Position numbers and translations under genes: made by a program
In this document: positions 23,437-31,516 of the stretch, in pieces
Position numbering within the stretch: the first letter of the stretch is position 1
Layout: each line of letters begins with the position of its first letter
NCBI GenBank assembly: GCA_963814355.1
Contig: CAWFCZ010000022.1
Span: forward strand, 1 to 64,000
Reading direction: 5' to 3'
From: JADGOV01 sp963814355
Lineage (GTDB): Bacteria; Actinomycetota; Actinomycetes; JADGOV01
Length of the DNA: 64,000 bases
Notes under the pieces: generated by a model
The model's database searches: none
What the model saw: only the letters and a program-made list of their open reading frames with translations
What the model was told of the DNA's origin: nothing

Positions 23437-25917
23437 TCAGTTTGGTGGGCTGGAGCGGCCGGTCAGATCGGTGAAGGTGGGGTTGCCGAGGTGGATCGTT
23501 TCGCGTTGTCGGTGGTGGGTGGTGTCGATCTGGGCAAGCTTGTCTTCGGCGCCGGCGAGGCTGACTTTGAGTCCTTCGACCTCTCCGAGCCAGCCTTGGC
23601 GTTCGGCTTCGGCGATGCGGGCGTGCAGGTTGTCCCGGATCTCTTCAAGCCGGGCTCGCTGGGCGGGATCTGCCCGTAGGAGCGCGCATCTGACGCAGGC
23701 GTGCTCATGGACGCACGGGGTTGCGTAGGCCCGTGCGCAGGTGCCGATGGACACCTTCCGCTTCTCGAAGTGCGCGAGGAAGCCGTCCCATTCCTCGTCG
23801 GTCGGGGTGCGATATTCCTCACCGGGACGGGTCGCGCGGCGGCGGGCGATGAACGCGCGGTGGGCTTCGATCGCCTCGGCGGGGTAGATCGCCTTGTAGC
23901 CGAGCGTGGTCTCGATGCTCGCGTGCCCGCAGATGATCTGCGCGATGTGTGGCGGTAGGCCGCTCATGATCGCGTCGGTGACGAAGATTCTGCGGAAGTC
24001 GTGCGGGGAGAAGACCAGCGGCGCGCCGGCGGCGTCGGTCAGCGCGGTGGCGGCGAGAGCGTTGAGCAGCAGTGTGCGCAGCGCGGTAGGGGTGATCGCC
24101 CGATGCTCGCTGCCGATGCCGCGTTGGAACAGCAGCGGCATCGGCGGGTTCCACACCCGTTCGCGGACGTCGTAGGCCGCCACCAGCGGGATCGCGCCGC
24201 TCGGCGCGCGGAGCCGGGCGACGATCGCGCTGAGCACGTCGGCCAGTTCGGGGCTGACCAGCAGCAGCCTTTCGGTGTCGGTCTTGGACGGGGCGATCTG
24301 CAGCAGCGGCACCAGTTCGCCGGTGGGCAGCCGGTATTCGGTGATGCTGTGGTGGGTCAGTTCGAGCAGCTCCTCGCCGCGGACGCCGGTCAGGCGCAGG
24401 GTTTCGATCGCGGCAAAGGCCCAGAACGCCTCGTCTTCTTCGTGGGTCAGGTTCCGCCGCTTGCCGGTGACGGTGTCCTCGGCCCAGATGCTGCGGCCGT
24501 TGATCTTGCTGGTGGCCATGACGGCTCGGCGCAATGTCGCGTCGGTGTCGGGGATGAGGGCGCCGGACGGGGTATCGGCGGCGGTGCGCAGTCGGCGGGC
24601 GGCGATCAGGCGCCGCTCGTCCGCGCTGCGCACCAGCACGGGCAGGACGGGGAGCCGTTCGCGGGTGCGCTGGTCCATGCGGGACTTGCGGTGCTTACGC
24701 ATCTTGGCGCGGCTGATCTCGACGTCGCTGATCGGGCAGGGCACTGCCCACGGTCCCCAGCGGCCCGGTTCCTCCACTGCCCATTGGGCGATGTCGAGAT
24801 AGAAGGCGCGCACCCGCAGCAGTTCATCGGTGACGTTGAGCCGGGGGCTGGTGGTCTCGACTCGCCGCCCGTCCGGCGTGCTGATGGTGCGCGTCTTGAC
24901 CGCCAGGTTCTCCTTCCACTGGCGGGCGACCGGCGGCGGGAGACGCAGCGTGTCGATGCCCGGCGCCAGGGTTTCGATGTTGGCCCAGAACAGTCCGGCC
25001 AGCGTGCGGGAGACCGCGTCGAGGCTGGCGAAGTCCAACGCGGGTCGCCGCTCACGCAGATAGTCCACGATCAGGTCGCGGATCGGCGTGCAGCGCAGCC
25101 GGTAGCGGTCGACGAGTTCCTCGATGCTCAGCTGCCCGCCCGCGAGCCCGAAGGCCCGGATGGTGGCCGGCGCGTCGGGCGGGAAGATGCCCATCGCCCG
25201 CAGCCGCAGGTAGAAGTCGACCTTCTTCTGCCCGCCGCGGGCCTGCACCAGGCGCTGGGTGTCGACCAGTTCCACGCAGTCGCCGACGGTGATCCCCTGG
25301 ATGCGCCCGCCCTTGCAGGCCAGCAGGGTGGCGATCCTGGTCTCGGCGATCTGCGCGTCCATGCGCGCGCCGGCCGGGCCGGCGGTGGAGAGCTCACGCA
25401 GCCGGGCGAACCCGTCCGGGTCGCGGGTCTGGGTCATCGTCGAGGCAAGGTAACGATGGGTGCGGGTGAGCATCCACACCAGGCCGGGCCGGATCACGTC
25501 ACCGCAGATCAGCATCAGCAGCCCGGAGGACAGCCGATCAGCATCACCCACCCTGGGCTCGCCGCATCCGTCAAGCCAGGTCAGCGGGAGATGCACCCAG
25601 GCCGCGCCGGGATGCTCTTCGACACCGCTGACCAGCCAGCGCTGTTGCCAGCTCTCCCCCGGCATCGTGGACAGCCAGCGCAGCAGCGTGATCACCCCAC
25701 TCCGGCGGCCGGCGCGGGTGGCGGGCGAGGCCGCGAGGAACGGCGGTGAGGCCAGCCGTCGCGCCGTGTCCTCCAGCGAGCGGGTGGTTTCGGTCCAGCA
25801 CGCCGCGACCGGGCGCGCGGGAAACTGGGCCCGCAGCTGACTGTTGCGGTTCCGCGCCTGCCCTTGGGTGGCGTTCGCCACGGCCGGCAGCGTCCGGGCC
25901 ATGTGCTTGACGCTCAT
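23437..25917 (-). CDS. Large (826-residue) tyrosine recombinase, TnpAB-2 gene 2
   Basis: The start ATG at 25917 shares its A with the stop of gene 1 (TGATG). An N-terminal ~480-residue region of unknown fold contains LIVDYLRERRPALDFASLD and VRAFYLDIAQWAVEEPGRW. The recombinase domain follows: RLTGVRGEELLELTHHS (Arg), PLLQIAPSKTDTERLLLVSP, FSPHDFRRIFVTDAIMSGLP (HxxR) and QIICGHASIETTLGYKAIYP (His, Tyr). After it come Cys/His residues (CVHEHACVRC, possibly metal-binding) and a coiled coil (LHARIAEAERQGWLGEVEGL). It is far larger than a typical integrase and appears complete. Likely acts together with gene 1. Confidence 0.88.
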   Translation of the reverse strand: MSVKHMARTLPAVANATQGQARNRNSQLRAQFPARPVAACWTETTRSLEDTARRLASPPFLAASPATRAGRRSGVITLLRWLSTMPGESWQQRWLVSGVEEHPGAAWVHLPLTWLDGCGEPRVGDADRLSSGLLMLICGDVIRPGLVWMLTRTHRYLASTMTQTRDPDGFARLRELSTAGPAGARMDAQIAETRIATLLACKGGRIQGITVGDCVELVDTQRLVQARGGQKKVDFYLRLRAMGIFPPDAPATIRAFGLAGGQLSIEELVDRYRLRCTPIRDLIVDYLRERRPALDFASLDAVSRTLAGLFWANIETLAPGIDTLRLPPPVARQWKENLAVKTRTISTPDGRRVETTSPRLNVTDELLRVRAFYLDIAQWAVEEPGRWGPWAVPCPISDVEISRAKMRKHRKSRMDQRTRERLPVLPVLVRSADERRLIAARRLRTAADTPSGALIPDTDATLRRAVMATSKINGRSIWAEDTVTGKRRNLTHEEDEAFWAFAAIETLRLTGVRGEELLELTHHSITEYRLPTGELVPLLQIAPSKTDTERLLLVSPELADVLSAIVARLRAPSGAIPLVAAYDVRERVWNPPMPLLFQRGIGSEHRAITPTALRTLLLNALAATALTDAAGAPLVFSPHDFRRIFVTDAIMSGLPPHIAQIICGHASIETTLGYKAIYPAEAIEAHRAFIARRRATRPGEEYRTPTDEEWDGFLAHFEKRKVSIGTCARAYATPCVHEHACVRCALLRADPAQRARLEEIRDNLHARIAEAERQGWLGEVEGLKVSLAGAEDKLAQIDTTHHRQRETIHLGNPTFTDLTGRSSPPN

Positions 25918-27164
25918 CAGGCCCTGCCGAACAACACGGCCAGCGACTGCGGGTCATAGCCTGGTGCTGGCGGCGGCGGGTCGTCACGCCGACGAGCCCG
26001 GCGGGCGTGATGAGCCTGCACCGCCTGCACCACCTCGTCCTGGGTGGGCGTGACATACAGCTGGGTCGTGGTCAGGTGAGCGTGCCCGAGGACCCACTGC
26101 ACGTCGGTCAACGACAGCTGCGGGTCGCGCGCCATCCGGGTCGCCGCGCTGTGCCGCAAGTCGTGCAGCGTCCAATCGGCGCCGAGCGCGGCGTTGGTCC
26201 GTTCGAACATGCGGTGCGCCGCGTGATAGGTCAGCGGCCGGAACGGCCGGCGCAGCGTCCACCAGACCGGCTGCCTGCGGCCGCCGCGCACCGCATCGCG
26301 CAACAGTTCTTGCTGATAGAGCCGCAGCCAGACGAACGCGTCCGGCGACGCGGGCACCTGTTGCACGGCGCGGGAGCCCTTGCGCACGACGCTGATCAAC
26401 TGCTCGCCCGGATGCACGTCGCAGCGGCGCACGCCGAGCAGCTCCGAGGCCCGCGCCCCGGTGGAGATCCAGAACGCGACCAGCGCCCGGTCCCGGTTCG
26501 ACGACAAGGCGGCGAACAACTCGTTGAACCGATCGTCGGGGATCGCGCGCGGCACCCGCCGCGGCACCGTCGGCCGGTACCGGCCCACACGCTCCGGCCG
26601 CCACTGCTGCATCGGGTTGTGGTGCGCATTCGCCCGCCGTGAGCGCCGGCCGAGATCCAGCGGAAACGGATTCACGATCGGCCCACTGCCGGCGTCACGG
26701 TGGAAGTCGTAGAACCGGCGAAGAACCGTCTCGCTATGCGCGATGCTCGCCGGCGCATACCCGTCCCCCGCGCCGGGCTTGCCGGTCACCGCGTTCGGCG
26801 CACCCAGCACACCGCTGGACCGCCGCCCCGTCTGCGGCCGGGAGGTCTGCAGCCGCTGCTTGACGGTCAGCCCGATCCAGCAGCTGAAATCGCGGGCCTC
26901 CACCCGCGACGCACGGTCCCAGCCGACGCCGACCGCGTCGAGGAACCGCCACCAACGCAGCAGATCGATCGCGTACGAACGTTGCGTCGCGACGGCTCGA
27001 CCCATCGCCCGCAGCTCGCGCAGGAACGCCGACACCGGCCCGACAGCCTGCCCCGCCGCGTCGATCAGCCGATAAGGCTCGCGCTCGTCGCCCGTGGAAA
27101 CAATGCCGCCAGCCCGCTGCACGACCAGCCTGGATAGATCCCGTCCCGAGCTCGATTCGACCAC
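25917..27164 (-). CDS. Tyrosine recombinase, TnpAB-2 gene 1
   Basis: A 415-residue recombinase. The N-terminal core-binding region has ATQRSYAIDLLRWWRFLDAV. The catalytic region has FWISTGARASELLGVRRCDV (Arg), a VVRKGSRAVQQVPAS hairpin (Lys), LHDLRHSAATRMARDP (HxxR) and WVLGHAHLTTTQLYVTP (His and Tyr). All catalytic residues are present. It is co-transcribed with and coupled to gene 2. The frameshifted homologue is at 13885-15122. Confidence 0.9.
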   Translation of the reverse strand: MVESSSGRDLSRLVVQRAGGIVSTGDEREPYRLIDAAGQAVGPVSAFLRELRAMGRAVATQRSYAIDLLRWWRFLDAVGVGWDRASRVEARDFSCWIGLTVKQRLQTSRPQTGRRSSGVLGAPNAVTGKPGAGDGYAPASIAHSETVLRRFYDFHRDAGSGPIVNPFPLDLGRRSRRANAHHNPMQQWRPERVGRYRPTVPRRVPRAIPDDRFNELFAALSSNRDRALVAFWISTGARASELLGVRRCDVHPGEQLISVVRKGSRAVQQVPASPDAFVWLRLYQQELLRDAVRGGRRQPVWWTLRRPFRPLTYHAAHRMFERTNAALGADWTLHDLRHSAATRMARDPQLSLTDVQWVLGHAHLTTTQLYVTPTQDEVVQAVQAHHARRARRRDDPPPPAPGYDPQSLAVLFGRA

Positions 27165-27243
27165 GTCGTCAAGCTATTGAGGCTCATGCGCCGGCACCCG
27201 ACGACTGCCCGCGAGCGCGGCATAAGTTCAGTTAACGGGGCTT

Positions 27244-27477
27244 GCGCTGCCCGCTCCTGCGCCCGACCCGACCCAACGGCACCGACTAATCGACATCCGC
27301 GACAACCTCATTGACCGGATCGCCGAAGCCGAACGCGAAGGCTGGCTCGGCGAAATCGAAGGACTACGCGTCAGCCTCGCCGGCGCCCAGGCCAAGCTCG
27401 CCCAAATCGACCGCCCCGCGCCGCAAGCGACACCCGTGACGCTCGGTCCCACCCGAACCATTCCCGAACAGGAATGA
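27244..27477 (+). pseudogene. TnpAB-1 gene 2, C-terminal segment
   Basis: The third piece of the split recombinase. Read in frame from the joint it gives LALPAPAPDPTQRHRL and then IDIRDNLIDRIAEAEREGWL, GEIEGLRVSLAGAQAKLAQI and a TGA at 27475-27477. It matches the coiled-coil C-terminus of the 826-residue homologue. The Cys cluster found there at the joint (HACVRC) is absent here. Confidence 0.8.
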
Positions 27478-27530
27478 GGCCACAACACGAGCACCCGGCC
27501 GCAGCCACACGGACCCTCACGTTCAGTGAA

Positions 27531-27616
27531 TGCGACGAGGCGATCCTCGTGGCAGAGCTACTCGACCAGAACCAAGGTCAACCGGTGCCCGCTTACACAG
27601 GGAAGTTGACAAGCTC
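27531..27616 (+). repeat. Stranded right end of IS256 copy A
   Basis: It encodes the end of the passenger ORF (CDEAILVAELLDQNQGQPVP) and finishes with the IS256 terminal repeat GTTGACAAGCTC. It matches the corresponding end of copy B (RC of 61517-61605) with few differences and is followed at once by the target duplication CAGCTCCG. Confidence 0.9.
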
Positions 27617-28252
27617 CAGCTCCGCGCTCGCCCAGGACGCCAAGTGCACCCGTCCGCACCGCACCCCGGCGTAGTTCCAGGCCACCCCCTCCTTCCTCGG
27701 GCCGAAGACTTCGATGTCTGAGGCGTCCAGATCGATCGTCGGGTCACGCAGCACCAGCCCGGCTCGCTGCTGGGCCGGGACCAAACCCAGCCACCGGCGG
27801 TAGACCCGGCGAGCCCGGTCTCAATACCGGCCAGCCGGCCCGCGCCGAACCCGGCCGCGAGCCGGCCCGCGGTACGGCTCGACCGAACCGGCGCCGTGCT
27901 CAGCAACCCCGCGCCCGGCATCCCCACGCAGCCGATCCAACCCGGCCAGGCAGTCCGCCCCGGCCAGCTGCCCGGTGGCCATCCCGGCCAGCAGCTGCCC
28001 GCCAGACGGCCCCCGCTGCCGCACCTTGATCGGCCCGATCCCCGCGTCGAGCGCCGCCACCACACCGAACCGGTCGATCAGCTCATCGACCGCCACCACA
28101 CCCGCCAACCCAGTCACCGTACGGTCCGCCGCGCCGATCCGGGCCCGCCGCCGGGCCCGCCGCACCTTCCGCTTATCCCGCCGTATTCTGTTCACCGAGC
28201 AGGTGCCCCTCACATCCAGTCGAATCACGGGTGTCGCAAACCCGATTCTCCT
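27617..28252 (-). pseudogene. IS1380-type transposase, N-terminal part, frame-shifted
   Basis: The conceptual sequence spans three frames. It begins with VAVDELIDRFGVVAALDAGI and QLLAGMATGQLAGADCLAGL, continues (another frame) as AGFGAGRLAGIETGLA, and then has VLRDPTIDLDASDIEVFGPR (first catalytic Asp region) and VAWNYAGVRCGRVHLASWAS. Several indels are needed to join these. The 3' portion is at 11333-12195. Confidence 0.72.
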
Positions 28253-28366
28253 TATGTGACAGGGCATCTGCTCCCTCAACACGCCGCCGCCAACCACGCT
28301 ACTCACGCGCTACTGGGGAATCCCGGTCTGACGTCCTGATCTTTCCCGGCGCGGGAGGCATTTTCG

Positions 28367-29372
28367 GTGAAACTATCGCACATCTGGTCGCGGGCGGCGG
28401 TCGGCTTCGACGACGATGGGCTGGTATCGCTGGCCGGGTTGGCGCCGGTGATGGCGTTGGCCGAACGGGCGGGGCTGTCGGAGCTGCTCGCGGAGAAGGT
28501 GGACCTGGGGGCTACCCGGGTGAGTTCGGCGGGGGGCACCCGGCCGGGAGCTCGACCACTGTCATCTCGGGGATGGCTGCCGGCGCGGACTGTATCGATG
28601 ATCTCGGGGTGGTGCGTGCCGGGGGGATGGCGAGGCTGTTCGGCGGGGTGTGCGCGCCGGCCACGCTCGGGCAGTTCCTGCGGGAGTTCACCCACGGCCA
28701 TGTCGCTCAGTTGACGGCGGTGGCCCGGTCGCATTTGGAGCGGCTGGTGGGGTGCAGCGGGCTGCTGCCGGGTGTGGCCGAGCAGGCCTACGTTGACATC
28801 GACTCGCTGCTGCGCCCGGTCTACGGCCACCCCGAGCCGGGCGCCAGCTACGGGCATACGAAGGTCGCCGGGCGGCAGGTGCTGCCGAAGGGACTCTCAC
28901 CGCTGGCTACCACGAACAGCACCGAGCGGGGGGCGCCGGTCGTGGCCGGGATCCGGCTCCGCGCCGGGGGCCGGCTCCGGGAAGAAGGCCGCCTCGATGG
29001 TCCGTGAGGCGATCACGACCGCCCGGGCCGCCGGCGCCACTGGTCGGATCCTGGTCCGCGGGGACGCCGCCTACGGCAGCGCCGCCGTAGTGGCCGCGTG
29101 CGTCCAGGCGAGGGTGCAGTTCTCCATTGTCCTGACCAAGAACGCGGCGGTCAACCGGGCGATCGCCGGACGATCCCCGCCGACGCGTGGACCCCGGTGC
29201 GCTACCCGGGGGAGGTGGCCGACCGGGACACCGGTGAGCTGACCTCCGACGCCGCGGTGCCCTTCACCGCGTTCGCCTCCACCCGCACCCCCGTCACCGC
29301 CTGCCTCGTCGTTCGGCGGGTCCGCGATGCGAACCACCAGGACCCGCTGTTCCCGGTCTGGCGCCATCAGCC
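28367..29372 (+). pseudogene. Second IS1380-type transposase, multiply frameshifted and truncated
   Basis: Opens with MKLSHIWSRAAVGFDDDGLV and LAGLAPVMALAERAGLSELL. It changes frame several times, with GGMARLFGGVCAPATLGQFL and LLPGVAEQAYVDIDSLLRPV in one frame, ATGRILVRGDAAYGSAAVVA in another, and WTPVRYPGEVADRDTG in a third. This is the IS1380 order up to VWRHQP, where it is cut by a group II intron fragment. Clearly inactive. It is distinct from the IS1380 copy that encloses the nest. Confidence 0.75.
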
Positions 29373-29610
29373 GTACTTCGCCACGATCGTGAGGTCGTCG
29401 TCGTGAAGCAGCGCGCCGCGTTGCGCGGGTCTCCCATTGCTCATGTAGAGCGCGCACCGCTGCCTGATGGCGGTCTTGGGCACGAAGAGCCCGATCGCTC
29501 CGTTGACCGCCCGGCGACCCCGAGTGATCTTGGTGTCGGAGTGTTGGGCCCTGATCTCGTAGCCGAGGAAGTACGCCGCCTGGCAAACGAGCGTGCGCCC
29601 CACCCGCTGT
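29370..29610 (-). pseudogene. Group II intron reverse transcriptase/maturase fragment
   Basis: About 75 residues match the region between the RT and maturase domains: QAAYFLGYEIRAQHSDTKIT, then RGRRAVNGAIGLFVPKTAIR and GALLHDDDLTIVAKYG. It ends where it abuts the IS1380 remnant. No intron RNA domains were found around it. A different part of such a protein is present at the right edge of the window. Confidence 0.7.
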
Positions 29611-29695
29611 CACGACGCGACGGTCAAGATCGGCATCCTCGGCTCAAGAATAGGGATCCGGCCCCATCTTCACCGGTCTGTCCGATACTGAAGGT

Positions 29696-30700
29696 GTGCC
29701 CAGTCTCCAAGTCGACCCTCGGCAGGCGCCATCCGCTTCCCACCCTGTGCCCGCGGTGGACCCTGACGCCCGTTCGTCCCCAGACGCCCGTTCATCCGGA
29801 GTCCCACCCCGGCCCGAGGACGGCCATCGACCCACCCTCATGGATGCCGTCGTGCGTCACTGGCTGGCGCTACTCCTGCTCGTCGCTGTGGCCGCTGTCA
29901 ACACCTACTTCATCTCCTCATCTTCGCCGAAGGTGTACACCTCCACTGTGCTTCTTCTGCCAGCCCCGACTCCCCCCGCTCTGGGCCAGACTGGGAGCGT
30001 GACAAACAGCGGGGATCAGACGAGGACCATCGCGACTGAGGCTCTGCAGTTCACGTCGCGAGCCGTTCTGGCGCGCGCTGGCGACATCGTGTCACCGCGC
30101 CTCTCCGAGGGACGCGTCGCGGCACACGTCACCACCTCGACGTCGGATACTTCGAACTCGGTGACAATCGCCGTGACAGGGAGCACCGCCAAGGCGGCGG
30201 CCGATCTGGCGAACGCGGTCACCAGCGCCTACTTGGACACTCGTCGCGAGCAAGCCAACAAGTCCGTATCGGCAGCGACGAAGGGGCTGGCGGTGCAGCG
30301 GAAGCTTCTGGAGCAGCAACTGCGAGATCTGAACGCCCGGCCGTCTACGGACCCGACGACGAGATCCGTTGACGAGGTGCAGCGAACGGCGATCCTGCAG
30401 CAGTTGCAGAGCCTGATTGCACAACAGTCCAATCTGGCGATCAGCGACAGCCTCTACTCGCCGCTGCTGCAGGTGTCGAGATCGGCTGGGCTTGCATCTT
30501 TGCCGTCGTCGCCGGTCCCCAAGCGCGACACCCTGTTGGCCATCTTGATTGCAGGAGTGGCAGGCACCGCCCTTGCCTGGGGCTATGACCTCCACCGGGC
30601 GAGGAGAAGGTCACTCACGCCGGAGGCCCGTCCGAGCATCGGGGACCGAGCCTCTCGAACGGACAGGACGACCATGGCCCCCCCAAGTGACCAGCCCTGA
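29696..30700 (+). CDS. Wzz-like polysaccharide chain-length determinant protein
   Basis: A 334-residue inner-membrane protein with two membrane helices (about 56-73 and 279-296) flanking an external domain. The latter includes VYTSTVLLLPAP and a coiled coil near 190-248, and a Pro-containing segment (SLPSSPVPKR) precedes the second helix. This topology is that of Wzz/BY-kinase adaptor proteins that set polymer length with Wzy. No kinase domain is fused. The start is GTG 29696 with GAAGG just upstream. It faces the rest of the operon across a short convergent gap. Confidence 0.8.
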   Translation: MPSLQVDPRQAPSASHPVPAVDPDARSSPDARSSGVPPRPEDGHRPTLMDAVVRHWLALLLLVAVAAVNTYFISSSSPKVYTSTVLLLPAPTPPALGQTGSVTNSGDQTRTIATEALQFTSRAVLARAGDIVSPRLSEGRVAAHVTTSTSDTSNSVTIAVTGSTAKAAADLANAVTSAYLDTRREQANKSVSAATKGLAVQRKLLEQQLRDLNARPSTDPTTRSVDEVQRTAILQQLQSLIAQQSNLAISDSLYSPLLQVSRSAGLASLPSSPVPKRDTLLAILIAGVAGTALAWGYDLHRARRRSLTPEARPSIGDRASRTDRTTMAPPSDQP

Positions 30701-30763
30701 TCGGAGGGCCCCTTCGGTTCTGTGCGAGCGCAGGGCCGTCGATGTACCGGACGGCGTCCGGAC

Positions 30764-31516
30764 TCACCGGTCCGCGGACGGCCGAGTCCAGTAGACCTCA
30801 TAGCCCAGCCGCTCTGGGCGGACGGACGGCCCGCCGTCGCCGTAGCCTAAGAGACTAGTTTGAGTGCGGTAGCAGCGTACGGCGGCGAGCTTTCGCTCCT
30901 GTTCTTCCAAGGTGACCGGAACCACGGTGGCAGCGGTTCGCGGAAACGAACGCCACGATAAGCAGGCACTTCTCATCCAGCTGAGCGTGGTGCGATCGGG
31001 AGCCCAGCCGATCCGGTCCCATCCAGAGGTGCGTGCGGAGTGACGGGAGGTGACCCAACGCGGCCAGCCGTACCGGTTGGCATAGGGAAGATCCGCGTAG
31101 AGGAGCACTCGGCGCGGGGTCATGTCCGCGAGGCAGCACAGGGTTGCATCCCGAACCTCCAAGTGATCCGGATGGTGCCCAAGGCCGACAGGGACAGCCA
31201 CCGTGTCCGCTTCCGCCACCAGGGTCCGCAGGCAACGCACAAGTTCCGGCCCTGCCGGCTTGTTCCTGTAGGAGGAGTCCAGAAACGGGAGATGCACACC
31301 CTGAGCGCCGGCCATGGACATGGCTGACCGATCCTCTCCTCGCCGCCCTTCCAGGTACGCGGCGAGGTCAGGGGATGCGTCAGAGGGCGTCGCCGTGAAA
31401 CATGTCACCACTGTGGGCGCTGGCGCATCAACGAGAAGGCTCCACACGCTCAGGACTGCATCGTCGAGATGCGGGGACACGATAAGGAGCCGGTCCCAGT
31501 TTCCTCGACCGGTCAT
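30764..31516 (-). CDS. PIG-L family N-deacetylase
   Basis: A 250-residue zinc-dependent deacetylase-like protein. The PHLDDAVLS motif (about 15-23) and HHPDH (114-118) supply the zinc ligands and catalytic Asp of the LmbE/PIG-L family, which remove acetyl groups from GlcNAc-type substrates. The ATG overlaps the stop of the upstream glycosyltransferase (ATGA), so it is the last gene of the wzx-led operon. A role in de-N-acetylating a sugar of the polysaccharide or its precursor is inferred. Confidence 0.87.
   Translation of the reverse strand: MTGRGNWDRLLIVSPHLDDAVLSVWSLLVDAPAPTVVTCFTATPSDASPDLAAYLEGRRGEDRSAMSMAGAQGVHLPFLDSSYRNKPAGPELVRCLRTLVAEADTVAVPVGLGHHPDHLEVRDATLCCLADMTPRRVLLYADLPYANRYGWPRWVTSRHSARTSGWDRIGWAPDRTTLSWMRSACLSWRSFPRTAATVVPVTLEEQERKLAAVRCYRTQTSLLGYGDGGPSVRPERLGYEVYWTRPSADR

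Larger units (their letters stand above)
23395..27243 (-). mobile_element. TnpAB-2: second copy of the two-gene recombinase transposon
   Basis: A 3.85-kb element inserted in gene 2 of TnpAB-1, in inverted orientation. GCTT occurs at both joints (23391-23394 and 27240-27243). The ends carry inverted motifs TCTGAAC (23396-23402) and ACTGAAC (27232-27226 read inward), like TnpAB-1. Both genes are intact and overlap. Removal restores the host reading frame across the joint. Confidence 0.87.
13785..27530 (+). mobile_element. TnpAB-1: two-gene tyrosine-recombinase transposon, twice interrupted
   Basis: It lies inside IS256 copy A; TGC occurs at both joints (13782-13784 and 27531-27533) but once in the uninterrupted copy B, suggesting a 3-bp duplication or crossover overlap. 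Inverted ACTGAAC motifs lie 6 bp inside the left end (13791-13797) and 3 bp inside the right (27521-27527). Removing the two nested insertions leaves about 3.8 kb, the size of TnpAB-2. It carries two overlapping recombinase genes reading rightward. Confidence 0.85.
12196..27616 (+). mobile_element. IS256-family element, copy A, split by a transposon
   Basis: Left part 12196-13784 and right part 27531-27616 together give 1675 bp, which is the 1672 bp of copy B (61517-63188) plus a repeated TGC. The ends match copy B: GTGTCAGATGGTCTGTGTGAG on the left, and GTTGACAAGCTC on the right. The 8-bp target duplication CAGCTCCG is present at 12188-12195 and 27617-27624. The interrupting DNA is the TnpAB-1 transposon (13785-27530). 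Confidence 0.92.
11168..28252 (-). mobile_element. IS1380-type element (outermost layer), split by IS256
   Basis: Transposase C-terminal coding sequence lies at 11333-12195 and N-terminal coding sequence at 27617-28252, both minus strand, separated exactly by an IS256 copy with matching 8-bp target duplications. Possible terminal inverted repeats are GGAGAAATCGGGT near 11168 and, read inward from 28252, GGAGAATCGGGT. The outer limits are approximate because no outer target duplication was found. Confidence 0.65.

Noticed and set aside
13785..27530. Reading the tyrosine recombinases as a phage or integrative element with att sites
   Set aside because: There are no structural, replication or transfer genes and no tRNA target; paired recombinases with inverted ends fit a transposon better.
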